Positions 20,943 through 28,828 of a stretch of DNA of 28,828 bases are shown in pieces (position 1 is the first letter of the stretch; each line of letters opens with the position of its first letter). The notes beneath the pieces are model-generated. The model did not search any database. It saw only the letters and a list, made by a program, of their open reading frames with translations, and was not told the origin of the DNA. The DNA comes from Clostridiales bacterium UBA1316 (GTDB lineage Bacteria; Bacillota; Clostridia; Oscillospirales; Oscillospiraceae). The position numbers and the translations under genes were made by a program. The stretch spans positions 1 through 28,828 of the forward strand of contig DBTM01000070.1 of the NCBI GenBank assembly GCA_002307055.1, written 5' to 3'.

Positions 20943-23231
20943 ATGAAGATACAAGAAAGAGCCGTTCTTCACAACCGGTTTGACGTCAAGGTCGTCGACG
21001 CCGCAAGCGGCAAGGTCAAGCAGACGGCGGTCGGCTTCAACGTCATTACAAACTACTATTTTAACAGCAGGTTGACCGCTTCTCCGCTTAGTAAAACGGC
21101 AGACCTGTTCAGATATATCGCGGTCGGCACCGGAACAGGGACACCCGCCGTTACGGATACCGCCCTTTTCACGCATCTGACACGCAAAGCAGTGACGACG
21201 CTGGAAACGGTTTATGAATATCCGACTTCGCATACGACAAAGCAAATCAAGCTGGAAGCGACGGAGTGCAACGGCAGTACAATCACAGAGGTGGCGTTGG
21301 AAGGTTATTACAGCGGTACCTTTTCAACCTATTACTACATCATGTCCCATGCAATGCTGCAGGACTCTGAAGGAAACCAGATCGCCATTGCTAAAACCGA
21401 TACGGACGTGGTGTATATAACCGCAACCTTCTACGCCACCTGCACACCCTCCGGCTTCGGCACAAACGGTATTTATCCCACGGCGGTAAACAACTATCTT
21501 TTCAAATGGCTGCTCACGGGCAGTACAGACGATTATGTACGTTTTTCTCGCTTCCCCGTGGAGTACTCCTCGGATATGAACGTGAAATATCACGGCAGTA
21601 AAAGCTATTCCTTCAGCGGCGGCACCGGCAATACCACCACCTATCAGTATGACCTGCCCGTCACCACTTTCCTTGACAGCGAGTGCAACAACCGCATCGT
21701 CAAGCACCTGGGAATCGCCGGAGTCGGAGCGTTTACCTTCCCGAACCATGAGGTTTTTCCGCCCTATGCGGTCGACCATCTCGTCATCGGCGAGGGCGAC
21801 GGGGTTACAACCGAGTTCAGTATGAAATGCCCGCTGATACAGTCCGGTACCGTCCGTATTTTTGTAAACTACACGGAAATGACTGAAGGCACGGATTACA
21901 CGGTGGATTTGGAGAACAACTGCGGCGACTGGTATGAAAACTACCATACGGCGGGATTAACCTGCAAAAGCGCCGGAGTCTCCTTCGGAGATCTTGCATC
22001 AAAAACGCCAAGCAGCAGCAATTACTATCGGGACCCTCTTGCATGGTGGAACTGCTATGACACGACGGTATATCCACCCTCCTGCACGGTGAACGATGTA
22101 AGCCCAATTAAAATAGACTTTGGTTCGGCAAAAGCCTGCAACACACTGAAGCTTGATATTCTGACCGTTCCGACCGCGAGGCTCGATACTCTCAGAATAC
22201 AGTATTCAACCAATGACATTGACTGGACGGACGTATCAGGGCTTTCGAGGACGGGTCAGGTTTGGAAATTCACAGAAGTTTCGGCAAGGTACTGGCGAGC
22301 ATTTTTAAGTGGCGAAGGAAACGCCACCGTTGTCGTCACTTCAAGCGGCATGACAGGCTCGCCGATCACGCTTTCTGTACCCGTGGCCTCATCAGATACG
22401 GCGAGCATTGTGGCGGGTAAGATAAAAACGGCCCTTGAAAGCAACGCGAATATTTCAGCTTTGTATGACGCGTCGGTTTCGGGTGCGGATGTTGTTCTGA
22501 CCGCAAAAACGCCGGTTGCGAATGTCTCAAGCCTGAATGTCGCGCTGTCAAACGGGACTTGCGCGGGATTAACCACAGTTTCAACCTCGACCAATACGAC
22601 AGCCGGGGTCGCCGCCGTAAAGCAACAGGAGAACGTCTATGTGACCGGAACCATAGGGACTGCGGGAAACGCAACAGTTGTCGTAACGGCCGCTGGAATG
22701 GCAAACTCGCCGATCACCATTTCCGTGCCGGTTACAAGCGGCGACTCGGCGACAACTGTTGCGACAAAGGTAAACGCCGCTCTCGCACAAAACTCCGATA
22801 TCACGGACTTCTTTACAATCAGTGCGGATAACGGCAGATATGTCCGCCTGACCGCTAAAACAGCGGCGTACAATGACTCCACGCTCAACATCAGTATTGC
22901 CAACGGCACTTGCACAGGACTCACCGCCATACCGACATCCACCGTTGACGCCGCAGGCAATGCGGGAACAAAACAAGTGGAGACCTTAACCGTATCGGGC
23001 AGTGTCAGCTACAGCTGGACATACAGTTTATATTACCAGAGCTTCCCGACAAGGGACGGTCAGAGTTTCGGCTCCACCTTCTTTTTGGGGAAGACCGTGC
23101 CTGGACTCATTTTTACGACTCCACCCGCCGACGGCGCGGCGATTACTGCAAGCTTTACGCTTGAATATCCGTTCAAGACCGAGAACAATCTGCTGCGCTT
23201 CACCTACTCGGTTCAGCTGCAACGGGGGTGA
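20943..23231 (+). CDS. Tail fibre/receptor-binding-like protein with duplicated module
   Basis: A 762-residue structural protein. The N-terminal third has a fibre-like stretch LFRYIAVGTGTGTPAVTDTA (about 55-75). Residues about 388-456 look like an F5/8 type C (discoidin) carbohydrate-binding module, with IQYSTNDIDWTDVS and a final ARYWRAFLSG. Then come two copies of a 116-residue Thr/Val/Ala-rich module (22311-22658 and 22659 to about 23003), each starting near GNATVVVT and running on through SPIT. The C-terminus is a short sandwich ending in YSVQLQRG. The ATG follows AGGAGG by eight bases. It is probably the surface-binding protein of the tail; its ligand is unknown. Confidence 0.78.
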   Translation: MKIQERAVLHNRFDVKVVDAASGKVKQTAVGFNVITNYYFNSRLTASPLSKTADLFRYIAVGTGTGTPAVTDTALFTHLTRKAVTTLETVYEYPTSHTTKQIKLEATECNGSTITEVALEGYYSGTFSTYYYIMSHAMLQDSEGNQIAIAKTDTDVVYITATFYATCTPSGFGTNGIYPTAVNNYLFKWLLTGSTDDYVRFSRFPVEYSSDMNVKYHGSKSYSFSGGTGNTTTYQYDLPVTTFLDSECNNRIVKHLGIAGVGAFTFPNHEVFPPYAVDHLVIGEGDGVTTEFSMKCPLIQSGTVRIFVNYTEMTEGTDYTVDLENNCGDWYENYHTAGLTCKSAGVSFGDLASKTPSSSNYYRDPLAWWNCYDTTVYPPSCTVNDVSPIKIDFGSAKACNTLKLDILTVPTARLDTLRIQYSTNDIDWTDVSGLSRTGQVWKFTEVSARYWRAFLSGEGNATVVVTSSGMTGSPITLSVPVASSDTASIVAGKIKTALESNANISALYDASVSGADVVLTAKTPVANVSSLNVALSNGTCAGLTTVSTSTNTTAGVAAVKQQENVYVTGTIGTAGNATVVVTAAGMANSPITISVPVTSGDSATTVATKVNAALAQNSDITDFFTISADNGRYVRLTAKTAAYNDSTLNISIANGTCTGLTAIPTSTVDAAGNAGTKQVETLTVSGSVSYSWTYSLYYQSFPTRDGQSFGSTFFLGKTVPGLIFTTPPADGAAITASFTLEYPFKTENNLLRFTYSVQLQRG
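22311..23003 (+). repeat. Tandem duplication of a 116-residue module in the fibre gene
   Basis: The two copies line up without gaps over most of their length with a period of 348 bases. Shared landmarks are GNATVVVT, SPIT-SVPV, NGTC-GLT and a KQ-E segment followed by V-x-G/S. Confidence 0.82.
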
Positions 23232-23235
23232 CGCC

Positions 23236-24564
23236 ATGACGCTGACATTTGAATATATCCTTGACGCCGGAGCAGGCTTGTTTCCGCAGGTGATCCACAC
23301 CTCGGACAACCTGCTCCGTTTCATATACCTCACCGCCGACGGCACCGTGGCCGGAAGCACGGCAGACCCGGTTCTTGGTTTGTACGACAATCTGACCTAT
23401 ACGGAAACCGGCAGAATTTCGCCCGATGAAACGGTATCGTATCCGAGCATCAAAAAAGTGGCGCATTACGGCGCATACGGATTCTGGAGCGCCGAGGGCG
23501 ACCACCGTTTTGTGATGTATATGCTGCCGACCGACATTACAAATTCGTTTATCGACGGCTCGGTCAAGTTCAGCATCGGCAGCGAGGTCTCGCAGATGTC
23601 CTGCACCTTGCTCAACATCAAGGGGGCGCTGCTCAATCGCTACCGTGCTTTCGTGACGCCCGGCACCAAGATGGAAATGTACTTTTCCCTCGGTAGCAGC
23701 GGCGAAATCACGCTCGGCATCTTCTATATTGACCGCGCTTCGGTCGCGTACCCGGACGAAAAAGTATCGGTATCCGCCAGAAACGCAATCGGCAAATTGC
23801 TGAAGGAACAGACCTTCAATGAGGACGACACCTTTGAGCAAACAACGCTTCAGCTGAATCTGCAGGAAATTCTTCGCCTCGCCGAGGTGGAGGATTTTTT
23901 TGTCAGCGACAACACAAAGGCATGGAAGCTGCGCTTCGAACCGGATGTCGCCATGCTGGACGGCATCAAGCGAGTGATCTCTCTGCTTGACGGCTGGAAG
24001 GTCGATGAAACGGCAAATGGCGTCATCGGAGTGGCGGCTATTACTGACGCCCGCTTCGACCAGCCCGCCGTGTATACCTTCGAGCGCGACAAGACCTGCT
24101 GGAGCTACAGTGTGGAATATGACGATTCGGAAGCGGTCAGCAAGGTTTGCGTCACCTGTGCCGACCCGGAAAACACGGTTTATGCCACCGTCCCCAGAAA
24201 CAAATGGTGGGTCCAGCCGTCCCACCGCACGACTTACGTCACAGCCGCCGACGGCGCGACGCTTGCCGAGATAACAGCTATGGCTGAGGAACTGGCGCAG
24301 ACAATCGCCATTTCAGGCAGGCAGGAGAGCTTCGTTGGCATCTTCACGCCCCAGCTCACCATCGGCGATGAGGTACGCATTATCAGCGGTGCAAAGACCG
24401 AAACCATCGGTACCGTCACGGATGTGACGCACAATTTCGGCAGGGGCGGTTTCTATACGGCGTTCACCGTGGACAGCGGCGGACGAAAAGGCAAAGCGCG
24501 TCTTTCAGATTTAATCGGCAAAGCGTCCGAAAAGTCAAATCTGAACGGCGTGACTATTTATTAA
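23236..24564 (+). CDS. Baseplate hub/tail-associated protein
   Basis: A 442-residue protein resembling the hub (gp27/gpD-like) proteins of siphophage baseplates. The first part contains IKKVAHYGAYGFWSAEGDHR and a region KFSIGSEVSQMSC. The middle has the domain GIFYIDRASV with VSVSARNAIGKLL. The last part, SYSVEYDD with QLTIGDEVRI and TVTDVTHNFGRGGFYTAF, is the usual end of such hub proteins. The ATG at 23236 lies four bases after the fibre stop, with GGGGGTG upstream; the longer frame upstream is antisense-like read-through of the fibre gene in another frame. Holin and endolysin follow. Confidence 0.8.
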   Translation: MTLTFEYILDAGAGLFPQVIHTSDNLLRFIYLTADGTVAGSTADPVLGLYDNLTYTETGRISPDETVSYPSIKKVAHYGAYGFWSAEGDHRFVMYMLPTDITNSFIDGSVKFSIGSEVSQMSCTLLNIKGALLNRYRAFVTPGTKMEMYFSLGSSGEITLGIFYIDRASVAYPDEKVSVSARNAIGKLLKEQTFNEDDTFEQTTLQLNLQEILRLAEVEDFFVSDNTKAWKLRFEPDVAMLDGIKRVISLLDGWKVDETANGVIGVAAITDARFDQPAVYTFERDKTCWSYSVEYDDSEAVSKVCVTCADPENTVYATVPRNKWWVQPSHRTTYVTAADGATLAEITAMAEELAQTIAISGRQESFVGIFTPQLTIGDEVRIISGAKTETIGTVTDVTHNFGRGGFYTAFTVDSGGRKGKARLSDLIGKASEKSNLNGVTIY

Positions 24565-24578
24565 GGGAGGAATTCATT

Positions 24579-24992
24579 ATGAAAGAAATCTGGACATGGA
24601 TTCAACTTTTGCTCGCTGCTATCGGCGGCTGGCTCGGTTGGTTTCTCGGAGGAGCTGACGGCTTTCTCTATGCGCTCATCGCATTCGTGGTTATCGACTA
24701 TATCACGGGCGTTATGTGCGCGATTGTGGACAAGAAGCTTTCCAGCGAGGTAGGCTTCAAGGGCATCTGTAAAAAGGTGCTCATTTTTATGATGGTCGGT
24801 ATCGGAAACATCATCGACGTCCAAGTACTGGGGCAGGCTGGGGTGCTGCGTACTGCGGTTATCTTCTTTTATCTGTCCAACGAGGGCGTGTCAATGCTTG
24901 AAAACGCCGGGCATCTGGGGCTGCCTATTCCGGCAAAGCTGAAGGAAGTACTTGAACAACTACACGATAGGTCTGGCAAGGAGGATAATTAA
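24579..24992 (+). CDS. Phage holin (Phage_holin_4_1/TcdE-like)
   Basis: A 137-residue membrane protein with four hydrophobic segments (about 7-24, 28-50, 62-84, 90-110) and a polar C-terminal tail. The family signature FVVIDYITGVMCAI in the second segment and the SNEGVSMLENAG motif in the fourth are plain. Holins open the membrane so that the endolysin can reach the wall; homologues also help toxin release in Clostridia. GGGAGG precedes the ATG. The next ATG follows the stop directly. Confidence 0.94.
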   Translation: MKEIWTWIQLLLAAIGGWLGWFLGGADGFLYALIAFVVIDYITGVMCAIVDKKLSSEVGFKGICKKVLIFMMVGIGNIIDVQVLGQAGVLRTAVIFFYLSNEGVSMLENAGHLGLPIPAKLKEVLEQLHDRSGKEDN

Positions 24993-25826
24993 ATGAACCT
25001 GCATAAACTCATTCTGACCAACAACGCCTGCTATAAGGCGGGCAGAACCATCACACCGAAGGGTATCATGGTGCATTCCACTGGGGCGAACAACCCCAAT
25101 CTGAAACGCTATGTCGGTCCCGACGACGGCTTATTGGGGAAAAACCAGTATAACAACCACTGGAATCAGGATAAGCCGGACGGACGGCAGGTCTGCGTCC
25201 ACGGCTTCATCGGCAAACTGGCTGACGGAAGTGTCGCCACTTACCAGACGCTGCCGTGGAATATGCGTGGCTGGCACTGCGGCAGCGGTTCAAAAGGCTC
25301 CGGCAACGATACGCATATTGGCTTTGAAATCTGCGAGGACGGTCTGACCGATGCCTCGTATTTTTCTGCCGTTTACAAGGAAGCCGTGGAGCTTTGCGTG
25401 TATCTTTGCAAGCAATATAACCTCACCGAAAAGGACGTCATCTGCCACTGTGAAGGCTACAAGCTTGGCATTGCCAGCAATCACGGCGACGTCATGCATT
25501 GGTTCCCGAAACACGGCAAGAGCATGGATACCTTCCGTGCCGAGGTCGGAAAGCTGCTCGTTGCATCCGGCACAGAACAACCTGATGCGTCCGCTGATGA
25601 ACCTGCCATTTTTGAGCAGTACCGCGTCCGTGTTAGCATCGCAACTTTGAATATCCGTAAAGGTCCCGGCACCGACTACGGCGCTCTGGGAAAATATACG
25701 GGCAAAGGTGTGTTCACCATCGTAGAGGAAGCCGACGGCGCTGGCGCTTCAAAGTGGGGTCTGCTCAAGTCCTACAAGAAGAGCCGCGCAGGATGGATTT
25801 CATTGGACTACACAACAAAGCTATAG
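24993..25826 (+). CDS. Endolysin: N-acetylmuramoyl-L-alanine amidase with SH3 domain
   Basis: A 277-residue lysis enzyme. The N-terminal Amidase_2 domain (about 15-185) has the zinc-site histidine H28 in MVHSTG, E112 in GFEICEDG, and H164 and D166 in SNHGDVMHWF; it cuts the bond between MurNAc and L-alanine. After a short acidic linker (about 192-207) comes an SH3-type wall-binding domain (208-277) with LNIRKGPGTDY and a GWISLDY ending. There is no signal peptide, so release depends on the holin just upstream. A terminator follows and closes the late operon. Confidence 0.96.
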   Translation: MNLHKLILTNNACYKAGRTITPKGIMVHSTGANNPNLKRYVGPDDGLLGKNQYNNHWNQDKPDGRQVCVHGFIGKLADGSVATYQTLPWNMRGWHCGSGSKGSGNDTHIGFEICEDGLTDASYFSAVYKEAVELCVYLCKQYNLTEKDVICHCEGYKLGIASNHGDVMHWFPKHGKSMDTFRAEVGKLLVASGTEQPDASADEPAIFEQYRVRVSIATLNIRKGPGTDYGALGKYTGKGVFTIVEEADGAGASKWGLLKSYKKSRAGWISLDYTTKL

Positions 25827-25838
25827 TCAGTATTTTAT

Positions 25839-25878
25839 AGCCTATCGGGGATTTTCCTCGGTAGGCTTATTTTTTTGC
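25839..25878 (+). terminator. Terminator of the phage lysis operon
   Basis: AGCCTATCGGGGA (25839-25851) pairs with TCCTCGGTAGGCT (about 25855-25867; one G-T pair), followed by a run of seven T at 25871-25876. Confidence 0.88.
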
Positions 25879-25953
25879 TCTTTTTTCGTCCAAATGGCCT
25901 GAAATCTTCCAGTGAGTTGTGAGGACAGAGGTTCTCAGACTGGAGGACAACTC

Positions 25954-26367
25954 ATGACAAATGAGCAAAAAGAGAGAATAACAACTCTCCGGCACGATGG
26001 ATGGGGATATAAGAAGATAGCAACCGCACTGGAAATTTCTGTGGATACGATTAAATCCTTCTGCAGAAAGGAGGACCTCGGCGGGATGCTTGCTATTCCC
26101 GGTCGCATTCCCGACAATGAGCACTGCCGCGAGTGCGGAAAGCCGCTTATACAGATGGCTGGAATGAAGAAGCGCAAGTTCTGCTCAACCGAGTGCCGCG
26201 TTAAATGGTGGGCAAGTCACTCGGAGGCCGTTAATCGAAAGGCTGTATATAGCTTCACCTGTCCGGCCTGCGGAAAGAAATTCTCCGTCTATGGCAACGC
26301 CGCACGTAAGTATTGCTCTCACGAGTGCTATGTTGCCGCCCGCTTTAAGGTTGGTGACCAGGCATGA
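25954..26367 (+). CDS. Helix-turn-helix and double zinc-finger protein
   Basis: A 137-residue DNA-binding protein. Residues about 3-45 form a helix-turn-helix (ITTLRHDGWGYKKIATAL, then ISVDTIKSFCRK). Two zinc modules follow: CRECGKPL with FCSTECRVKWW, and CPACGKKF with YCSHECYVA, each with four cysteines. The ATG at 25954 follows GGAGG by seven bases. It is the first gene after the lysis terminator and overlaps the next by four bases, forming a unit with the recombinases. Similar proteins beside serine recombinases are often labelled as sigma-70-like. It probably regulates or helps excision, though that is inferred from position. Confidence 0.83.
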   Translation: MTNEQKERITTLRHDGWGYKKIATALEISVDTIKSFCRKEDLGGMLAIPGRIPDNEHCRECGKPLIQMAGMKKRKFCSTECRVKWWASHSEAVNRKAVYSFTCPACGKKFSVYGNAARKYCSHECYVAARFKVGDQA

Positions 26368-26558
26368 CTCATGAACAGCTTTCTGCCGAAATGTTCTATC
26401 ACGCGAGCCTGTCACCGTTCAAGAAGCTGGTCGCTGACGGGCTGATTTCCGAGGAGGACTACTTGACAATTGATACAATTCTGAGGGCTAAATATTCTCC
26501 TATATTTGTCGAGGTAATTATCAATTTATCGCTGGATATAAAGGAAAACCAGAGGTAA
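26364..26558 (+). CDS. Small SHOCT-like protein (64 aa)
   Basis: A 64-residue protein whose middle, FKKLVADGLISEEDYLTIDTIL, matches the short helical SHOCT-like pattern (K-L-x-x-G-L-I-x-E-E-x-Y). It is coupled to the preceding helix-turn-helix gene by an ATGA overlap and lies 27 bases before the first recombinase. Small proteins of this kind commonly precede clostridial serine recombinases. A role as oligomerisation partner or directionality factor is a guess from position. Confidence 0.78.
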   Translation: MTHEQLSAEMFYHASLSPFKKLVADGLISEEDYLTIDTILRAKYSPIFVEVIINLSLDIKENQR

Positions 26559-26585
26559 TATGTTCACTACCAAAGGAGGGATATC

Positions 26586-27884
26586 ATGCAAAAACGAATC
26601 ATCGACATCACTCCCGAGGTGAGCCCACTGACCGCTAAAAAGCGGGTCGCAGCATATGCCAGAGTCTCCTGCGGCAAGGATGCAATGCTTCATTCATTAT
26701 CTGCACAAATCAGTTATTATGAGGACTACATTGATAAAAATGCGGATTGGGAGTTTGCGGGCATATATGCCGACGAAGCAAAAACCGGCACCAAAGAGGA
26801 TCGAGAGCAGTTTCAGCTTTTGCTCTCAGAGTGCAGGGCTGGCCGCATCGATATGGTAATTACAAAATCCGTATCGAGGTTTGCCAGAAATACAGTCACA
26901 CTGCTGGCTACGGTTCGTGAGCTCAAAAGCCTCGGAATTGATGTCTATTTTGAAGAGCAGAATATTTACTCGCTCAGCGCCGAAGGCGAGCTTATGCTCA
27001 CCCTGATGGCTTCCATCGCGCAGGAAGAAAGCCTTTCCTGTAGTGACAACTGTAAATGGCGTATACGGAAGGGCTTCACCGCAGGGAGAGCATCGACTTG
27101 CACAATGCTTGGATACCGGTTGGTAAACGGCGTAATCACGCTGATACCCGACGAAGCCGAGGTGGTCAAAGATATATTTGACCTGTATCTTTCCGGTCTT
27201 GGTGTTCAAGCCATTGCAAACACGCTGAATGAGCGCAGCGTTACAACCGATAAGCATCTGGTCTGGCACCCATCTTCGGTCAGAGACATACTCCGCAATG
27301 AGAAATATATGGGCGATCTCAGACTGCAGCTTACATACGTTAGTGACCACCTGTCAAAACAGCAGATTCCCAACGACGGAGCGCTGCCGCAATACTATGT
27401 GGAAAACGACCACGAGCCAATCATCTCGAAGGATATGTTTTTCGCGGCTCAAGCCGAGAGCGAGCGCCGTGCCAAAGCCTATCCAACACAAAAGGGCTCC
27501 GTCAGCGCTTTTACCGGAATAATTCGCTGCGCCATCTGCGGCAAGAACTATCGCCGAAAAAAGACCCCTTACAATATTGTCTGGTGCTGCAGTACTTTCA
27601 ACACCAAGGGCAAGGATTGCTGCGCGTCAAAGATGATTCCAGAGGAAACCTTGAAAAACACAGTATCATCGGCCCTTTGCCTTGACGCCTTTGATGAGGC
27701 AGTGTTTACAAAGCAAATCGAGCGGATAGACGCCTGCCCGGACAATCTTTTGAGGTTTGTATACCGGAACGGCGTCGTGGTCGAGCACACATGGCAAGAT
27801 AGGTCCCGCAGCGAAAGCTGGACGGAGGAGATGCGCGAGGCTGCCCGCCAGAAAAAAATAAGCAGGAGGAAGAGCAATGGCTGA
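26586..27884 (+). CDS. Large serine recombinase (first of tandem pair)
   Basis: A 432-residue site-specific recombinase. The N-terminal catalytic domain has R26 and the nucleophile S28 in YARVS, and R98 and R101 in SRFAR. The recombinase domain follows (GYRLVNG, EAEVVKDIFDLYLSGLG, WHPSSVRDILRNEKYMGD). A zinc ribbon is at about 315-345 (CAICGKNY with CC further on). It is shorter than typical integrases and has no long C-terminal coiled coil. The conserved QEESRS motif reads QEESLS here, with Leu150 replacing Arg. AAAGGAGGG precedes the ATG. It overlaps the second recombinase gene by eight bases, so they are made together. Confidence 0.93.
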   Translation: MQKRIIDITPEVSPLTAKKRVAAYARVSCGKDAMLHSLSAQISYYEDYIDKNADWEFAGIYADEAKTGTKEDREQFQLLLSECRAGRIDMVITKSVSRFARNTVTLLATVRELKSLGIDVYFEEQNIYSLSAEGELMLTLMASIAQEESLSCSDNCKWRIRKGFTAGRASTCTMLGYRLVNGVITLIPDEAEVVKDIFDLYLSGLGVQAIANTLNERSVTTDKHLVWHPSSVRDILRNEKYMGDLRLQLTYVSDHLSKQQIPNDGALPQYYVENDHEPIISKDMFFAAQAESERRAKAYPTQKGSVSAFTGIIRCAICGKNYRRKKTPYNIVWCCSTFNTKGKDCCASKMIPEETLKNTVSSALCLDAFDEAVFTKQIERIDACPDNLLRFVYRNGVVVEHTWQDRSRSESWTEEMREAARQKKISRRKSNG

Positions 27885-28828
27885 AAAGGTTATCCGAGTT
27901 ATACCGCCATCTATGCCGGCTATATCAGCGCAGACGCCGAGTGCATTAAAAAGACGCAAGGTCGCGGCCTACGCTCGTGTTTCTACTGATAAGGAAGAAC
28001 AACAAAACAGCTACGATGCGCAGGTCGACTACTACACCCAGTTTATACAAAATAATCCTGAATGGGAGTTTATCGGAGTCTACGCCGATGAGGGTATCAC
28101 CGGCACCAGCACAAAAAAGCGCGACGGGTTTAAAAGCATGATTCAGGACGCGCTCGCGGGAAAGACAGACCTGATACTCACTAAATCGGTATCGCGCTTT
28201 GCCAGAAACACTGTGGACAGTCTGACAGCGGTTCGCAAGCTAAAGGACCATCACGTTGAGGTTTTCTTCGAAAAGGAAAATATCTACACCTTTGACAGCA
28301 AGGGCGAACTGCTCATCACGATTATGTCCTCCCTCGCACAGGAGGAAAGCCGTTCCATTAGTCTGAACACTACGTGGGGCCGCAGGAAGTCCTTCGCTGA
28401 CGGCAAGGTAAGCCTTGCGTACAGCAATTTTCTCGGCTACAAGCAAGGCGCGGATGACAATCTGGAAATCGTCGAGGAAGAGGCTGCGGTTGTCAGGCGC
28501 ATATATAACGAGTTTCTTTCGGGTAAAACGCCTTATGATATTGCTACCCGCTTGACGCAGGACGGGATTCCAACGCCGATGCGCAAGGAGACATGGCGTG
28601 TCAGCGCCATTGAAAGCATCCTGCAGAACGAAAAATATAAGGGCGATGCGATCCTTCAAAAAACATTCGTTACAGACTTTTTAACAAAAAAAGTAAAGAA
28701 AAATGAGGGTGAATTTCCTCAATACTATATAGAGCGGAACCACCCCGCAATCATCTCTCCGGAGGTCTTTGAGATGGTTCAGGATGAGTTCCGACGCAGG
28801 AAAATGTTGTTGTCAATAAAAAAGTCCC
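27877..28828 (+). CDS. Large serine recombinase (second of tandem pair, cut by window edge)
   Basis: Translation from the ATG at 27877 stays open to the last base, giving 317 residues so far. The catalytic domain is complete: R34 and S36 in YARVSTDKEEQ, R107 and R110 in SRFARNT, and an intact AQEESRS motif. The recombinase domain follows, with YNEFLSGKTPYDIATRL and NEKYKGDAILQKTF. The zinc ribbon and C-terminus lie outside the window. GGAGGA precedes the start by about seven bases. It overlaps the first recombinase by eight bases. This member keeps the canonical residues and is the better candidate for the active integrase. Confidence 0.95.
   Translation, partial: MAEKVIRVIPPSMPAISAQTPSALKRRKVAAYARVSTDKEEQQNSYDAQVDYYTQFIQNNPEWEFIGVYADEGITGTSTKKRDGFKSMIQDALAGKTDLILTKSVSRFARNTVDSLTAVRKLKDHHVEVFFEKENIYTFDSKGELLITIMSSLAQEESRSISLNTTWGRRKSFADGKVSLAYSNFLGYKQGADDNLEIVEEEAAVVRRIYNEFLSGKTPYDIATRLTQDGIPTPMRKETWRVSAIESILQNEKYKGDAILQKTFVTDFLTKKVKKNEGEFPQYYIERNHPAIISPEVFEMVQDEFRRRKMLLSIKKS

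Larger units (their letters stand above)
16205..28828 (+). mobile_element. Prophage-like integrated element (left end and most of its right part; continues past the window)
   Basis: All genes from 16221 onward lie on the + strand: a nuclease-like gene, tape measure, three large tail/baseplate/fibre genes plus one small protein, holin, endolysin, a helix-turn-helix/zinc protein, a small SHOCT-like protein and two large serine recombinases. The tail and lysis genes overlap or abut, as in siphovirus late operons. Portal, terminase, capsid, head-tail connector, major tail protein, tail chaperones and replication genes are all missing between the nuclease and the tape measure. It is therefore a deleted prophage, a satellite, or an assembly join. 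The truncated desulfurase marks the left edge. Confidence 0.7.

Noticed and set aside
22311..23003. CRISPR-like or short tandem repeat array
   Set aside because: The periodicity is a 348-base coding duplication within one open frame, with no short repeats separated by unique spacers.
23200..24225. 341-codon - strand frame opposite the baseplate hub gene
   Set aside because: Antisense shadow in a GC-biased gene; the phage genes are all + strand.

Overview
The window looks like a chromosome segment of a spore-forming anaerobic Firmicute (class Clostridia), probably Oscillospirales/Ruminococcaceae-like. The reasons are a spoIIID gene at the left edge, UroD/MtaA-type methyltransferase homologues, the clostridial-type YgiQ, a PyrK/PyrD-1B pair, and a purine operon in which PurH is replaced by a PurO-type IMP cyclohydrolase plus a free-standing AICAR transformylase. 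The species cannot be named from the sequence.

Layout. (1) 1-2580, + strand: the end of spoIIID with a strong terminator, then two UroD-superfamily genes with their own promoter and terminator. (2) 2595-3785: an AT-rich island with a CmpB-type membrane protein, a small membrane ORF behind it, divergent promoters, and a very short + strand transcription unit ending in a strong hairpin. (3) 3786-8636, - strand: pyrK-pyrD, a histidine phosphatase-GNAT fusion coupled to pyrD, and ygiQ behind a GC-rich inverted repeat. (4) 8637-15178, + strand: purE-purC-purM-purN-purO-AICAR transformylase-purD. This set covers seven steps of IMP synthesis; purF, purL/Q/S and purB are absent here. The one wide gap in the operon, just before purD, folds on paper into nested helices followed by an anti-Shine-Dalgarno, which suggests a cis-regulatory RNA. 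(5) 15234-15645: two tRNA-Ser genes (UGA, GCU) with a near-consensus promoter and terminators. (6) 15746-16207, - strand: the C-terminal part of a cysteine desulfurase, cut off abruptly at about 16205. (7) 16205 to the right edge, + strand: a prophage-like element carrying a winged-helix PD-(D/E)XK nuclease-like gene, tape measure protein, three tail/baseplate/fibre genes plus one small protein, holin, amidase endolysin, a helix-turn-helix/zinc-finger protein, a small SHOCT-like protein and two tandem large serine recombinases. The second recombinase runs off the window.

The most notable points are: the probable structured leader before purD; a likely ACG (or poorly supported GTG) start for AICAR transformylase; the junction that truncates cysteine desulfurase, with the other half expected beyond the right edge if this is a serine-integrase insertion; and the composition of the element, which has tail, lysis and integration genes but no head, packaging or replication genes in view. 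No CRISPR array, insertion-sequence transposase or rRNA was seen.
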